A stretch of DNA of 64,000 bases from AC-32 sp963765785. GTDB lineage: Bacteria > Actinomycetota > Thermoleophilia > Gaiellales > Gaiellaceae. The translations under genes and the position numbers were made by a program. The stretch spans positions 124,001-188,000 of the forward strand of contig CAVXXW010000009.1 of NCBI GenBank assembly GCA_963765785.1, written 5' to 3'. Shown piece by piece: positions 45,825-54,486 of this stretch; position 1 is the first letter of the stretch, and the number at the start of each line of letters is the position of its first letter. Under the pieces are notes generated by a model. The model did not search any database and was not told where the DNA came from. It was given only the letters and a program-made list of their open reading frames with translations.

Positions 45825-47196
45825 AGGCCCGCTCGCGGAGCTCTTCCGCGCGACCGAGGCGGCCCAGCGGCAGGCCGAGAAGGAGGGCCGCGAGGCCCAG
45901 CCCGAGCCGGCCGAGGCCGAGCAGCAGGCAGCGGCGACCCCGGCCGAAGCGCCGGCGCCCCCGCCAGAACCGAAACCGACGCCGGTCGAGCCGCCCGAGC
46001 AGACCGTCGAGCACGTGCCGGAGTGGGAGGAGGCAGCTCCTCCGCCGCTCCCGCCGCCGCCGTCCGAGCCGGTCCGGCTGCCCGAGCGCGCACCCGAGCC
46101 GAAGCGCCAGGAGCCGCCGCGCCCGAAGCTCGAGCCGCTGCCCGAGCCGCCGCCGCGTCTCCATCGTGTCCCCGAGCCGGGTGCGTACATCGCGGTCATC
46201 CGCGTCGTCGGCGTCGGCGGTGCCGGCCTCAACGCCGTCAACCGGATGATCGACGCCGACATCTCGCAGGTCGAGTTCGTCGCCGTCAACACCGACATCC
46301 AGCAGCTCCAGACGAGCGATGCACCCGTGAAGATCCACATCGGCCGTGAGCTGACCGAGGGGCTCGGCTCAGGCGCCGACCCGGACCTCGGCCGCCGCGC
46401 CGCGGAGGAGGCCTACGACCAGATCAAGCGCGCGCTGCGCGGCTCGGACATGGTCTTCGTCACTGCCGGGGAGGGCGGCGGCACCGGCTCCGGCGCCGCG
46501 CCGGTCGTCGCGCGGATCGCCAGGGAGCTCGGCGCGCTGACGGTCGGCATCGTCACGACGCCGTTCCAGTTCGAAGGGACGCGCCGGCGCAAGCAGGCCG
46601 ACGACGGCGTCGACACGCTGCGCGCGAACTGCGACACGGTGATCGTCGTGCCCAACGAGCGGCTGCTCGAGGTGCTCGACCGCGAGACGTCGATGCTCGA
46701 TGCGTTCCGCATCGCCGACGACGTCCTCCGCCAGGGCGTCCAGGGCATCTGCGACCTGATCACGCTCCCGGGCCTGATCAACCTCGACTTCGCCGACGTG
46801 CGCACGATCATGAAGGACGCCGGCACGGCCCTGATGGGCATCGGCTTCTCGGCCACGGGCGACAACCGAGCGCGCGACGCCGCCGAACGGGCGCTGCGCT
46901 CGCCGCTGATCGAGACCGACATCGGCGGCGCCAAGGGCATCCTGCTCTCGATCGCCGGCGGCGACGACCTCTCGCTGTTCGAGGTCAACGAGGCGGCCGA
47001 GGTCGTTCGCCAGGCCGCGACCGACGACACGAACATCATCTTCGGCGCGACCGTCGACGACCGTCTTGCAGGCCAGGTCTGGGTCACCGTCGTCGCGACG
47101 GGCTTCGGCCAGCGCGCCGCGCAGCGGCGGATCACGATGCGGGCCGAGTCGCGGGACGAGGACTCGCTGGAGCCGCCGAGCTTCCTCCAGAGCTAG
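45796..47196 (+). CDS. ftsZ: FtsZ with long N-terminal Pro/Glu-rich extension and minimal C-terminal linker
   Basis: 466 aa tubulin-like GTPase. Residues 1-~20 form a short helix (MREGPLAELFRATEAAQRQ region), ~35-130 are Pro/Glu-rich and disordered. The GTPase domain starts at ~131 (IAVIRVVGVGGAGLNAVNR) with tubulin signature GGGTGSGAAPV (227-237), NxDFADV synergy loop complete (NLDFADVRTIM, 329-339) and C-terminal half to ~447. Only ~12 residues then lead to EPPSFLQS (459-466), a plausible C-terminal conserved peptide. Usual FtsZ has ~10-20 residues in front and 50 or more behind. Start 45796 is set by AAGGAGGT (45783-45790). It overlaps parA by 29 bp. Whether this is the only FtsZ is unknown. 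Confidence 0.92.
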   Translation: MARRRASMREGPLAELFRATEAAQRQAEKEGREAQPEPAEAEQQAAATPAEAPAPPPEPKPTPVEPPEQTVEHVPEWEEAAPPPLPPPPSEPVRLPERAPEPKRQEPPRPKLEPLPEPPPRLHRVPEPGAYIAVIRVVGVGGAGLNAVNRMIDADISQVEFVAVNTDIQQLQTSDAPVKIHIGRELTEGLGSGADPDLGRRAAEEAYDQIKRALRGSDMVFVTAGEGGGTGSGAAPVVARIARELGALTVGIVTTPFQFEGTRRRKQADDGVDTLRANCDTVIVVPNERLLEVLDRETSMLDAFRIADDVLRQGVQGICDLITLPGLINLDFADVRTIMKDAGTALMGIGFSATGDNRARDAAERALRSPLIETDIGGAKGILLSIAGGDDLSLFEVNEAAEVVRQAATDDTNIIFGATVDDRLAGQVWVTVVATGFGQRAAQRRITMRAESRDEDSLEPPSFLQS

Positions 47197-47197
47197 C

Positions 47198-48160
47198 CTG
47201 CCGCGCTCCGTCGTCCTCTCGTTCTTCGACCCCGGAGAGGTTCGGACCATCGTCGCCGCCGTCCGCGCGGCGCGGTTCCCGCCGAAGACGCCGGTCTTCG
47301 TCGGCAGCTATGGGATCAGCCCGAAGATCGCCGACCAGGTGCACGCGCTGCCCGGTGCGCGCTACGCGCCGATGTTCCACATCCAGCCGGGCTGGTTCTG
47401 GGAGCGCCGGCGGCTCGACCCGGACGCGGAGCGCGAGCTGCTGGCGCGGAACCCGGGCGTGAGCCGGCTGGCCGGGCCGCTGCCGGAGCTGAACGAGCTG
47501 ATACGTCTCCCGACCGCCACGCGCATCACGTGGAGCGTCGAGCTCGGCGCACGCTTCCGAGATGCGCTGCGGGCCGAGCCGGTGGCCGAGACCTGGCAGC
47601 TGGACGAGATCGTGGCCGAGTGCGCGGGAACGCTCGGGCGCCAGTACCGCGAGCTGACCCGAGGCGTGCTCCGCGGGCTCACCTTCGGCCGCCCGGCGCT
47701 CGGCGACCGGAGCCGGCCCGGCCTCGTCTGGTGGGCCAAGAACGCGCGCGGCCTGCCCTCCAGGGCGATCACGGCCGAGCTCTCCGCCTTCTGGAAGATG
47801 CTCGACCGCGCCTGCATCCACCTGATCGGCGAGGAGTACCCGGACTTCGAAGGCGACCCGAGCCGAGCCGCCCGCGCGGCCGCGGCCGGCCACGACGCCC
47901 TGCGCCGCGGCGGGCCGGTCCGTCAAAAGCTCGCGCGGAAGTACGCGGCGGGCCTGACGCCGGGCTTCCGGCTCGTGCCGGGCCTTGGCGGCAACACGCG
48001 CGGCCTGCCCCGCGCCGAGGCCGAGCAATGGCGCGCCGCCTACCTGCGCGCGCGTGCGGACACGGGCGTCTCCGGCTTCGCGGAGTTCGACTTCCGCTTC
48101 GAGAACAGCGCGCCGGCGGTCGTGGGTGAGCTCATGCGCGAGCTCGCAGCCGTCGTCTAG
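47198..48160 (+). CDS. Hypothetical soluble protein downstream of ftsZ (start uncertain)
   Basis: About 320 aa. The coding signal starts at PRSVVLSFFDPGEVRTIVAAVR, right after the ftsZ stop, and runs through PVFVGSYGISPKIADQVHAL, TWSVELGARFRDALRAEPV, LVWWAKNARGLPSRAITAEL and GEEYPDFEGDPSRA. It looks like an alpha/beta enzyme-sized protein, but I recognise no family. No ATG or GTG fits between the ftsZ stop and the first coding residues; CTG at 47198 is the candidate used here, while TTG at 47066 would lie inside ftsZ. Probably the third gene of the parA-ftsZ unit. Confidence 0.65.
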   Translation: MPRSVVLSFFDPGEVRTIVAAVRAARFPPKTPVFVGSYGISPKIADQVHALPGARYAPMFHIQPGWFWERRRLDPDAERELLARNPGVSRLAGPLPELNELIRLPTATRITWSVELGARFRDALRAEPVAETWQLDEIVAECAGTLGRQYRELTRGVLRGLTFGRPALGDRSRPGLVWWAKNARGLPSRAITAELSAFWKMLDRACIHLIGEEYPDFEGDPSRAARAAAAGHDALRRGGPVRQKLARKYAAGLTPGFRLVPGLGGNTRGLPRAEAEQWRAAYLRARADTGVSGFAEFDFRFENSAPAVVGELMRELAAVV

Positions 48161-48162
48161 CG

Positions 48163-49770
48163 CTAGCCCGTGTCGCAGATCTCGGAGCGTGCGCCGACGA
48201 CGGCCGTCGCCAGCGCCCTGCCCGCGCTCACGTGGAAGCGAAGGTCCAGGCGGCCCGGCTGGTCGGTGGCCACCGTGGTCATGCCGTCGGCGCGGCTGCT
48301 GAGGCAGGCGCCCTCGGCGTGCCAGTAAGGCGAGTAGCGCACCGCGAGCCGGTACGCGCCCGCGTGCGGCACGTCGAGCGCGATGCGGGTCGCGGTCAGG
48401 CCGAGGACGCGACCGCCGCCCTCGAGGATCGGCCGCGGCGACGGCACCTCGTAGATCCGCATGCGGCGCGTCGCGTAGACCTCCCGGAGGCCCGAACGGC
48501 CCGAACGGATGAGGTCGGCCTCGCCGCGGGCGCTGTAGTCGGGCGGCGCCGTGGTCAGCACGACGTAGCGCACTCCGAGCCGGCGCAGCCAGTCGAGGTA
48601 GGCCTTCGGCCCGAGCTCGTCGTAGAGCAGCTTGTTCTGCGGGAAGTCGTCCTGTCGGTAGCCGCCGCGCGCGATCGGAATCTGGGCCTCCGCGAGGTAG
48701 GCGGCGGCCCAGTGGCCGGTCGTGTCGACGACCTCGACGCGATACGAGGGCGTCAGGTGCGCGCGCAGGTACGAGATCGCGGGCGTCCAGTACGCGCGCG
48801 ACGAGGCCGGGTCGCTCTGCCCGTGCACGATGTTGAAGACCGTCGGGGTCAGGTTCCACGCCATGGCCAGCGCGAGCACGGCAAGGGTCACCGGCAGCGG
48901 GCGCCACCGCCGTAGCGAGAGCGTCAGCACCGCGATCGGGATCGCCAAGTAGCGCAGGCGCAGCACGTTCTCGCCGACCGCGCTCGGGATCGCGAATGCG
49001 GCCAGGCACGCGACGAGGTAGACGATGAACATCGAGCGAAGCGGCCGGGCCCGCTCGACACCCCACGCCATCCAGATGCCGAGCCCGCAGAACGTGATCC
49101 CGGTGAGCAGCTCCTGCCACGAGAACGGGTACTGCCCGTTGCCCGGGAACGCCCGCCAGAGCGCGACCTCGACGACGCCGAACGCCGCGATCGTCACTGC
49201 CGGCGCTACGAGCTTCCGCCGCTCCTCCCAGCGCGCAAGCCCGAAGCTGAGGAGCACCAGCGCGAGCAGTAGGAACGCGAGCGGGCTCGCGGCCAAGGTC
49301 AGCGCGGCGAGCAACGCGAAGCGCCACGTCCGGCCGGCCTGCAGCGCCCAGATCGCGAGCAGCGCGAGTGCCGCGCCGAGCGCGAACGGGAAGGCCGCTG
49401 AGAAGACGACGCCGCACCAGACGACGGCGAACGTCCGACTCGACCAGCGGGCGGTCGGCCCCCACTGGCGCGAGACGACGACCGCGAACGCGAGCGACGC
49501 GGTCGCGACGGTTGCCACGGCCAGTAGCCGGATCCCGAGCAGCGCGGCGAGCGGGTAGTAGAGGACGCTGTAGGTGACGAAGCTGTAGCGGCCCGCGTAC
49601 CAGAAGTTGTTCCAGAGGGCGAAGCCGTCGTTCAGAAACAGCGTTCGCTGGTAGGCGTGCTCGGCCAGGTCGGCACCTGGCGGCCCGAGCCAGACGAGGA
49701 GCGCTGCGAGGGCGGCTGCGCCCCCCGCGGCGAGGCTTGCCTCACGCAGAACGGGGGTCTCGCGGGTCAC
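48163..49770 (-). CDS. Polytopic membrane protein, glycosyltransferase (GT-C/YfhO)-like
   Basis: 535 aa with ~10 transmembrane segments in the first ~330 residues, a large loop after the first (PGADLAEHAYQRTLFLNDGFALWNNFWYAGRY, in the position of the GT-C catalytic Asp/Glu loop), then a ~200-residue soluble C-terminal part (YRVEVVDTTGHWAAAYLAEA, RLGVRYVVLTTAPPDY, beta-rich end). The layout suits membrane glycosyltransferases or 6-pyruvoyl-tetrahydropterin-synthase-related membrane proteins. No specific activity can be assigned. GTG start. Convergent with 47198-48160 (2-bp gap), divergent from ggt. Confidence 0.7.
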   Translation of the reverse strand: MTRETPVLREASLAAGGAAALAALLVWLGPPGADLAEHAYQRTLFLNDGFALWNNFWYAGRYSFVTYSVLYYPLAALLGIRLLAVATVATASLAFAVVVSRQWGPTARWSSRTFAVVWCGVVFSAAFPFALGAALALLAIWALQAGRTWRFALLAALTLAASPLAFLLLALVLLSFGLARWEERRKLVAPAVTIAAFGVVEVALWRAFPGNGQYPFSWQELLTGITFCGLGIWMAWGVERARPLRSMFIVYLVACLAAFAIPSAVGENVLRLRYLAIPIAVLTLSLRRWRPLPVTLAVLALAMAWNLTPTVFNIVHGQSDPASSRAYWTPAISYLRAHLTPSYRVEVVDTTGHWAAAYLAEAQIPIARGGYRQDDFPQNKLLYDELGPKAYLDWLRRLGVRYVVLTTAPPDYSARGEADLIRSGRSGLREVYATRRMRIYEVPSPRPILEGGGRVLGLTATRIALDVPHAGAYRLAVRYSPYWHAEGACLSSRADGMTTVATDQPGRLDLRFHVSAGRALATAVVGARSEICDTG

Positions 49771-49813
49771 GCGCCTACGAGGATAACTGCAGCCCCGGAG
49801 TTAGCCTTCACGC

Positions 49814-51367
49814 ATGCGAGGCGCCGTCGCCGCAGGTCATCCGCTCACCGCCGAAGCCGGGGCCCAGGTTCTGGCTGAGGGCGGCAGCGCGGTCGACGCC
49901 TGCATCGCGGCCGCGTTCGTGTCGTGGGTCGCCGAGAGCACGCTCACGGGGCCGGGCGCGGGCGGCTTCATGCTCGTCCACCGCGCGAGCGACCGGACGA
50001 CGCGCGTGCTCGACCACTTCGTGACCGTTCCCGGGCTCGGGCTGCGCCGCCGCGGCGCCACGGAGATGGCCGAGGCGAAGGTCGTGTTCACGCCCGAGTC
50101 GTCGCAGTCGTTCCGTGTGGGCGAGGCCTCGAACGCGGTGCCCGGCGCGGCCGCCGGTCTCGGCGAGGCGCACTTCCGCTTCGGGACGCTGCCGTGGCGC
50201 GTGCTGCTCGAGCCCGCCATCGCCCACGCGCGTCAGGGGGTCGAGCTGACACCGCCGCAGGCGTACCTGCACGAGATCCTCGACCCGATCCTCCGCCGCA
50301 CCGACGAGGGCCGCGCGATGTACAGCTCGAACGGCGACTACCTCACCGCCGGCGAGCGGCTCGTGCTGCCCGATCTGGCTCTCACGTTGGAGCGCCTCGC
50401 CGAGGCGGGGCCGGGCGACCTCTACAGCGGCGAGCTCGCGCGTGCGCTCTCGGAGCACGTTCGCGCGGGCGGCGGCGAGATCACCGAGCGCGACCTGAGC
50501 GAGTTCCGCGTGATCGTCCGGCGGCCGGTCCGCGTCCCGTTCCTCGGTCACGAGTTCCGCTCGAACCCCCCGCCGTCCACCGGCGGCATCTTGATCGGCC
50601 TCGGGCTGCGGCTGCTCGACCGCCTCGGCGGCGCGGCGGGCCCGCTCGGCAGCGCGGAGGCGATGGCCCAGCTCGTCGAGATCATGCGAGAGCAGGAGGC
50701 CGCGCGAGGAGGGCCGTTCGTGCGCGAGCTCTACCGCGGCGGCCTCGCGCGGCGGCTCTTCGACGAGGGCGCGCTCGCCGCCGCGGCGCGCCGGATCCGC
50801 GGCCGGCTGCCGGAGCTCCAGCGCGGGACGACACACATCTCCGTCGTCGACGGGAAGGGCAACGCGGCAGCGCTTACGGCCTCGACGGGAGCCGGCTCCG
50901 GCGTGATCGTCCCGGGCACCGGCATCCAGCTGAACAACATGCTCGGCGAGTTCGACCTGGCCGCCACCGGCGGCCACCCGCGGCCGGGCGTCCGCTTCAC
51001 GAGCGGCATGGCGCCGTCGCTCGTGCTGCGCGACGGGACGCCGCGGCTGGTCGTCGGCAGCGCCGGCTCGCTGCGGCTGCGCGGCGCCATCATGCAGATC
51101 GTCGTCAACGCGGTCGCGCACGGGCTCGGCATCCGCGACGCGATCGAGCAGCCGCGCGTCCACCTCGAGGCAACGCACGTGCATGCGGAAGGCGGCAACG
51201 ACCCGGGAGAGCTCGACCGGCTGGAGTCGTGGGGCTACGAGCTCGTCCGCTGGCGGGGACGCAACCTGTTCTTCGGCGGCACGGCCGGCGTCGAGATGCT
51301 GGAGGACGGGAGGCTCGCCGCGGCCGGCGACCCGCGGCGCGGTGGCGCCGGCGTCGTCGTCGAGTGA
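49814..51367 (+). CDS. ggt: Gamma-glutamyltransferase
   Basis: 517 aa. Self-processing Ntn hydrolase that transfers or hydrolyses the gamma-glutamyl group of glutathione-like compounds. Marks: AVAAGHPLTAEAGAQVLAEG, GPGAGGFMLVH, FRSNPPPSTGGILIGL, and the autoprocessing site RGTTHISVVDGKGNAAAL with the nucleophile Thr at ~339, then GIQLNNMLGEFD and GVRFTSGMAPSLVL. No signal peptide is visible, in contrast to many secreted GGTs, so it may be cytoplasmic. First gene of a chain of stop-start overlaps. Confidence 0.93.
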   Translation: MRGAVAAGHPLTAEAGAQVLAEGGSAVDACIAAAFVSWVAESTLTGPGAGGFMLVHRASDRTTRVLDHFVTVPGLGLRRRGATEMAEAKVVFTPESSQSFRVGEASNAVPGAAAGLGEAHFRFGTLPWRVLLEPAIAHARQGVELTPPQAYLHEILDPILRRTDEGRAMYSSNGDYLTAGERLVLPDLALTLERLAEAGPGDLYSGELARALSEHVRAGGGEITERDLSEFRVIVRRPVRVPFLGHEFRSNPPPSTGGILIGLGLRLLDRLGGAAGPLGSAEAMAQLVEIMREQEAARGGPFVRELYRGGLARRLFDEGALAAAARRIRGRLPELQRGTTHISVVDGKGNAAALTASTGAGSGVIVPGTGIQLNNMLGEFDLAATGGHPRPGVRFTSGMAPSLVLRDGTPRLVVGSAGSLRLRGAIMQIVVNAVAHGLGIRDAIEQPRVHLEATHVHAEGGNDPGELDRLESWGYELVRWRGRNLFFGGTAGVEMLEDGRLAAAGDPRRGGAGVVVE

Positions 51368-51876
51368 GCGGCTTCGAGATCCGCGAGGCGAAAGCGGGCG
51401 ACGCTGCGGCGCTGGTCGCGCTCGCGCGCGCCGTTGCCCATGAGCCCGGCGACTGGCTGCTCGCGACCGATGGCTGGCGCAGCACCGCGGCCGAGCGGCG
51501 CTATCTCCGAGCCGTGCGCCGCTCGGCGCACGCTGCCGTCTTCGTCGCGGAAGTGCCCGAGGGGCTCGTAGGTCGGCTGTCGGTCGCGCGCGACCCGCAC
51601 CCGGCGAGCCGCCATGTCGCCGACCTCGGCCTGATGGTCGCGGCCGAGCAGCGCCGCCGCGGCATCGGGCGGGCGCTGCTCGAGGCGGCTGCGGAGTGGG
51701 CGCGGAGACACGGCGTCTCGAAGCTGGAGCTGCACGTCTTCCCGCACAACGAGCCGGCGATCAGGCTCTACGAGTCGTTCGGCTTCGTCCAGGAGGGCTA
51801 CCGGCGCCGCCACTACCGCCGCGGAGAGGAGTACCTGGACGCGATCCTGATGGCGTTCGCCACACTGCCGGAGTGA
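51364..51876 (+). CDS. GNAT-family N-acetyltransferase
   Basis: 170 aa. Acetyl-CoA-binding motif A is complete: VADLGLMVAAEQRRRGIGRALLEAA, followed by KLELHVFPHNEPAIRLYESFGFVQEGYRRRHYRR (motif B), the layout of RimI-like/small-molecule GNATs. Substrate unknown. GTG start overlapping the ggt stop (GTGA). Confidence 0.9.
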   Translation: MSGFEIREAKAGDAAALVALARAVAHEPGDWLLATDGWRSTAAERRYLRAVRRSAHAAVFVAEVPEGLVGRLSVARDPHPASRHVADLGLMVAAEQRRRGIGRALLEAAAEWARRHGVSKLELHVFPHNEPAIRLYESFGFVQEGYRRRHYRRGEEYLDAILMAFATLPE

Positions 51877-52448
51877 GCGGCTTCGTCCACCACTACGGGC
51901 TCGTTGCGCTCTTCCTGATCGTCATGCTCGAGTCGTCAGGCGTGCCGCTTCCGGGCGAGACGGCACTGGTCACCGCAGGCGTCTACGCCAACGCCGGCCA
52001 CCTGAACATCGCCGCCGTCATCGCCGTGGCGGCGGTGGCGGCGATCGTCGGCGACAACATCGGCTACTGGATCGGCCGCACGGGCGGGCGCTCCGTGATC
52101 GAGCGGTGGAGCTTCGCCTCGAGGTCGCTGCCGACGACCGAGCGCTTCTTCGACCGGCACGGGCCGAAGACGATTTTCTTCGCGCGGTTCTTTGCGGGCC
52201 TCCGCGTTACTGCGGCCTGGATTGCGGGCATCTCTCGCATGCACTGGATGACCTTCTTCTTCTGGAACGCCGCCGGCGGCATCTGCTGGGCGCTGCTGGT
52301 TGGGCTGATCTCCTACTACCTGGGCCGGGCCGCGGCCGACGCGATCGCCCAGTACGGCCTGATCGGCGGGGCCGTTATCGTCGGCCTCCTGGTGGTCGGT
52401 CTCGTCGCGTTCCACTTCTGGCGGAAGCGGCTGGTGGAGCAGCCGTGA
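51873..52448 (+). CDS. dedA: DedA-family membrane protein
   Basis: 191 aa. FLIVMLESSGVPLPGETALV (DedA motif with the E and PGE), IVGDNIGYWIGRTGG, RFFDRHGPKTIFFARFFAGLRV (R-x3-R-like region of the VTT domain) and the C-terminal membrane pair. DedA proteins help flip lipid carriers such as undecaprenyl phosphate and phospholipids. GTG start overlapping the acetyltransferase stop. Confidence 0.92.
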   Translation: MSGFVHHYGLVALFLIVMLESSGVPLPGETALVTAGVYANAGHLNIAAVIAVAAVAAIVGDNIGYWIGRTGGRSVIERWSFASRSLPTTERFFDRHGPKTIFFARFFAGLRVTAAWIAGISRMHWMTFFFWNAAGGICWALLVGLISYYLGRAAADAIAQYGLIGGAVIVGLLVVGLVAFHFWRKRLVEQP

Positions 52449-53314
52449 GGCGGCTGGCCGTCCTGGCTGCGGTCCTGGTGCTCTGCGGCGGGGCGCAGTC
52501 GGCTACCCGGCCGGTGCCGGCGTTCCAACGGGTGATCGTCGTCGTGTTCGAGAACAAGGCGCCCTCGCAGGTGCTCGGCAACCCTGCGGCACCGGCCTTC
52601 AACGCCTTGGCCCGCGCCGGCGCGGTGCTCTCGGGCTACCGCGGCGTGACGCATCCGAGCCTGCCGAACTACCTCGCGCTCGTCTCCGGCTCGACCCACG
52701 GCATCACGTCGGACTGCACGACCTGCACCGTCTCCGGGCCGAGCCTCGCGGACACCCTCGAGGCGAAGGGCCTGACGTGGAAGACGTACGCCGAGGGCCT
52801 GCCGCGGCCCGGCTGGACTGGTCCGTACAGCGGCCGCTACGCGAAGAAGCACGTGCCGTTCCTCTACTTCCGGCGCGTGCTCGCGAGCCCGGCGCGGCTG
52901 CGGCGCGTCGTGCCGCTCACGCAGTTCGGCCGCGATCGCGCGGCCGGGAAGCTCCCGACCTTCTCGCTCGTCGTCCCGGACCTGTGCCACGACATGCACG
53001 ACTGCTCGGTCGCAACCGGCGACGCCTGGTTGAAGCGGTTCCTGCCCCCGCTGGTGAGGCTGCCCGGGACAGCGGTGTTCGTCGTCTTCGACGAGTCCGA
53101 TTCGATCGACCCCCGCGTGCCCGCGCTCGCACTCGGGACGCTTGTCCGCCCGCACTCCAAGGTCACCGGCCCGACCGGTCACTATGCGCTTCTGCGAACG
53201 ATCGAGGACGGGCTCGGGCTGCCGAAGCTCGGGCAGTCGGCGCGGGCGGTGCAAATCACCGGGATCTGGCGCGAGCCGCCTCCCACGAAAGAGGGATCAG
53301 CGCGCCGGAGTTGA
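52445..53314 (+). CDS. Secreted phosphoesterase (acid phosphatase/phospholipase C-like)
   Basis: 289 aa. Signal peptide RRLAVLAAVLVLCGGAQSA. Alkaline-phosphatase-superfamily phosphoesterase: FQRVIVVVFENKAPSQVLGN (metal Glu/Asn), GVTHPSLPNYLALVSGSTHG (nucleophile Thr/Ser region), SLVVPDLCHDMHDCSV (metal Asp/His) and GTAVFVVFDESDS (metal Asp/Glu), GTLVRP. It should hydrolyse phosphate esters outside the cell. GTG start overlaps the dedA stop. Together with DedA this suggests lipid or phosphate metabolism at the membrane. Confidence 0.88.
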   Translation: MRRLAVLAAVLVLCGGAQSATRPVPAFQRVIVVVFENKAPSQVLGNPAAPAFNALARAGAVLSGYRGVTHPSLPNYLALVSGSTHGITSDCTTCTVSGPSLADTLEAKGLTWKTYAEGLPRPGWTGPYSGRYAKKHVPFLYFRRVLASPARLRRVVPLTQFGRDRAAGKLPTFSLVVPDLCHDMHDCSVATGDAWLKRFLPPLVRLPGTAVFVVFDESDSIDPRVPALALGTLVRPHSKVTGPTGHYALLRTIEDGLGLPKLGQSARAVQITGIWREPPPTKEGSARRS

Positions 53315-53326
53315 ACCTTCCCGGTC

Positions 53327-53899
53327 GTGGCGATGCTCTCCGTCCTGACCGGCGCGATCGAGGCCCGTGATCCGTACACGCGGGGGCATTCCGCGCGGGT
53401 GACGGCGCTGGCCGAGGTGATCGCCCTGCGGCTCGGCTGGAGCGAGGAACGGCTCGCGTCGCTGCGGGTCGGCGGCCCGCTGCACGACATCGGCAAGCTC
53501 GCCGTCTCCGACCACGTCCTGCGCAAGGAGGGCGAGTTGGAGGACGACGAGCTCGCGGAGATCCGCGAGCACCCGAGGACGGGCGCGCGGCTGATCCTGC
53601 GCGTGGCCGCGCTGCGCGAGGCGATTCCGTACGTGCTGTACCACCACGAGCGCTGGGACGGCTCGGGCTATCCGAGCGGCAAAGCGGGCGAGGAGATCCC
53701 GCTCGAGGCGCGCGTGCTCGCGGTCGCGGACGCCTTCGACGCGATGACGAGCGACCGGCCTTACCGCCGCGCGCTCAGCCGGGCGCAGGCGCTGGCAGAG
53801 GTCGAGCGCTGCGCCGGCACGCAGTTCGACCCCGTGATCGCGCGGGTCTTCCTGGAGCTGTTCGAAGAAACCGAGCTCGCCAGCGTCGCGTCAGCGTAG
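53327..53899 (+). CDS. Stand-alone HD-GYP domain protein
   Basis: 190 aa, one HD-GYP domain with no sensor or receiver: H21 region (TRGHSARVTALAE), HDIGK (53-57), EHPRTGARLI with H82, HHERWDGSGYP (106-116) and DAFDAMTSDRPYR. All metal-ligand positions of active c-di-GMP phosphodiesterases and the GYP motif are present, so hydrolysis of c-di-GMP or a related dinucleotide is likely. GTG start, with an in-frame ATG two codons later. Last gene of the ggt chain. Confidence 0.9.
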   Translation: MAMLSVLTGAIEARDPYTRGHSARVTALAEVIALRLGWSEERLASLRVGGPLHDIGKLAVSDHVLRKEGELEDDELAEIREHPRTGARLILRVAALREAIPYVLYHHERWDGSGYPSGKAGEEIPLEARVLAVADAFDAMTSDRPYRRALSRAQALAEVERCAGTQFDPVIARVFLELFEETELASVASA

Positions 53900-53947
53900 C
53901 GCCGCAGTCTCGAGCGAAAGCGCGCTCGCCCAGCCCACAGGACCTAC

Positions 53948-54205
53948 CTAAGACCACTGATGACGACTACGACCGAGCGCCTCGGCCCGCTTCTGAGCCT
54001 GGATCGTGCTCGGATCCTCCTCGGGTGCATCCGGGCTGCGCTCTGACAGGTGAGGCTCGTACGGCTCGACGAGGATCTCTCCGATCAGGCGCCGCTCGTG
54101 CCGTCGCCGCACAGCGGCGACAACGATGGCAAGCACGACAGCAACCACGAGGACGACGATCACAATTGAGGCGGCAGTCGGAACGTGTTGAGGTAGCACC
54201 GGCAC
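53948..54205 (-). CDS. Small single-pass membrane protein (85 aa)
   Basis: 85 aa. N-terminal transmembrane helix (TAASIVIVVLVVAVVLAIVVAAV), then a basic patch (RRRHERRL) and an acidic-to-basic cytoplasmic tail (EPYEPHLSERSPDAPEED). The longer open frame upstream has no coding character; GTG at 54205 has AAGAG before it. No family recognised. Confidence 0.55.
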   Translation of the reverse strand: MPVLPQHVPTAASIVIVVLVVAVVLAIVVAAVRRRHERRLIGEILVEPYEPHLSERSPDAPEEDPSTIQAQKRAEALGRSRHQWS

Positions 54206-54486
54206 CTCTTGATCGTAGGAACTGGCCCTCGAACAAGCAAAGAGGCAAGACCTTCGGGTGACATTCCCGCAGGCTGGCCCATTCTGGTGACTCCTCCCTC
54301 GAGGGAGTTGCGGCTTTCCCACACGCGAGTCCGCACGCGACACCGATGCGCTGTTCCGCCTCGCCAGGAGATGCTGGCGGTGGTTTAGCGAAGCCAACGT
54401 GTATCCACGCAGCGCGGAGCCGAGCGTGAGCCTGCCTGACGACGCCGAAACGCACTGGTTCGGTGCTCGCGTGAGAAGGGAGGGCT

